Source: Micavibrio aeruginosavorus
GTDB taxonomy: Bacteria > Pseudomonadota > Alphaproteobacteria > Micavibrionales > Micavibrionaceae
Assembly (NCBI GenBank): GCA_003240795.1
Contig: QFNK01000120.1
Location: 1-6,065, forward strand
Length of the DNA: 6,065 nucleotides
Reading direction: 5' to 3'
Made by a program: the position numbers and the translations under genes. Below the pieces are notes generated by a model, which was not told the origin of the DNA, made no database searches, and saw only the letters and a program-made list of their open reading frames with translations. This document shows, in pieces, positions 5,645-6,065 of the stretch (the first letter of the stretch is position 1; every line of letters begins with the position of its first letter).

Positions 5645-6065
5645 CTATTTTTCCAATGGGATAAGCGGGCGGCGGGCGGCCTTTGCCGTGTGGATTTCAG
5701 CCAATGTCTTGTTCAGGGCCACAAACCGCTTGGCCGAGGAGGGGTGAGAACTTGCCGCCAGATGGATGGTTTCGGGATAAAGGGCGGCAAGCCTTCGCGC
5801 GAACTGGATCCCTTCCGCCGGATCGTACCCTGCCCTTGCCATCATATAGAGGCCGATATAATCCGCTTCGGATTCAAAGTCCTGCGACCATGCGGACATG
5901 CCGATATCATCCAGAAGGCCAGAAAAATCCATGCCCGTTCCGGCCTCGATCACCAAGGCCGCAACGCTGGCCAGAAGGCGGTTCATCTGCTTCGCCTCAA
6001 TATGCAGGCGCGCATTGTGGGCAAGCTCGTGCCCCAAGACGTAAGCCAGACGGTTGTCGTCATTC
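5645..6065 (-). CDS. M48-family zinc metalloprotease, C-terminal 139 residues, runs off the right edge
   Basis: The visible part begins mid-gene at the catalytic site. The frame reads NDDNRLAYVLGHELAHN, containing the zinc-binding HExxH (HELAH, residues 12-16 of the visible part). The third ligand fits ExxxD in ESEADYIGLYMMARAGYDP (Glu64, Asp68), and SHPSSAKRF is the conserved HPs..R block near the C-terminus. These are the hallmarks of peptidase family M48 (BepA, LoiP, YcaL and HtpX relatives), membrane or periplasmic proteases often involved in outer-membrane protein quality control. The protein ends about 65 residues after the ExxxD motif with no TPR region, so it is more like LoiP/YcaL-type short members than BepA. 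The N-terminus and any signal or lipobox are outside the window. The codon just before Gly-His-Glu is an internal TTG, not a start. The TAG stop is 91 bp before the PH-protein gene, on the same strand. Confidence 0.93.
   Translation of the reverse strand, partial: NDDNRLAYVLGHELAHNARLHIEAKQMNRLLASVAALVIEAGTGMDFSGLLDDIGMSAWSQDFESEADYIGLYMMARAGYDPAEGIQFARRLAALYPETIHLAASSHPSSAKRFVALNKTLAEIHTAKAARRPLIPLEK

Overview
The window is a compact block of six genes, all read on the minus strand. In transcription order (right to left) they are: the C-terminal part of an M48-family zinc metalloprotease, a membrane-anchored bacterial PH-domain protein with a long proline-rich tail, a FemAB/FemX-like GNAT-fold transferase, a secreted DUF3108 protein, a complete glmU, and the first 443 codons of glmS. 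The glmS gene runs off the left edge and the protease gene runs off the right edge. Base composition is moderately GC-rich, with C/G-favoured third positions. This produces long but meaningless open frames on the plus strand. The sequence types and the gene set suggest a Gram-negative proteobacterium, most likely an alphaproteobacterium of moderate GC. That placement is an impression from the protein sequences, not a proven one.

Layout: 5645-6065 protease (partial); 5554-5644 a 91-bp gap; 4447-5553 PH-domain protein; 3540-4484 FemAB-like protein, overlapping the previous gene by 38 bp; 2720-3619 DUF3108 protein, overlapping the FemAB-like gene by 80 bp; 2653-2719 a 67-bp gap holding a 7-bp inverted repeat whose right arm touches the glmU start codon; 1333-2652 glmU; 1-1331 glmS, starting one base after the glmU stop. 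No tRNA, rRNA, mobile element, CRISPR array or convincing terminator was found.

Functionally, GlmS makes glucosamine-6-phosphate from fructose-6-phosphate and glutamine. GlmU acetylates and uridylylates glucosamine-1-phosphate to UDP-GlcNAc, the entry point to peptidoglycan and lipopolysaccharide. The phosphoglucosamine mutase GlmM that connects them is not in the window. The genes upstream are all envelope-flavoured: a FemAB-like aminoacyltransferase-fold protein, an exported DUF3108 protein, a membrane PH-domain protein and an M48 protease. The window therefore looks like a cell-envelope gene cluster, with UDP-GlcNAc synthesis at its downstream end. The most interesting points are the 80-bp overlap in which one stretch encodes both a FemAB C-terminus and a signal peptide, the proline-rich PH protein, and the possible structured leader of glmU. 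None of these amounts to a clearly new system.
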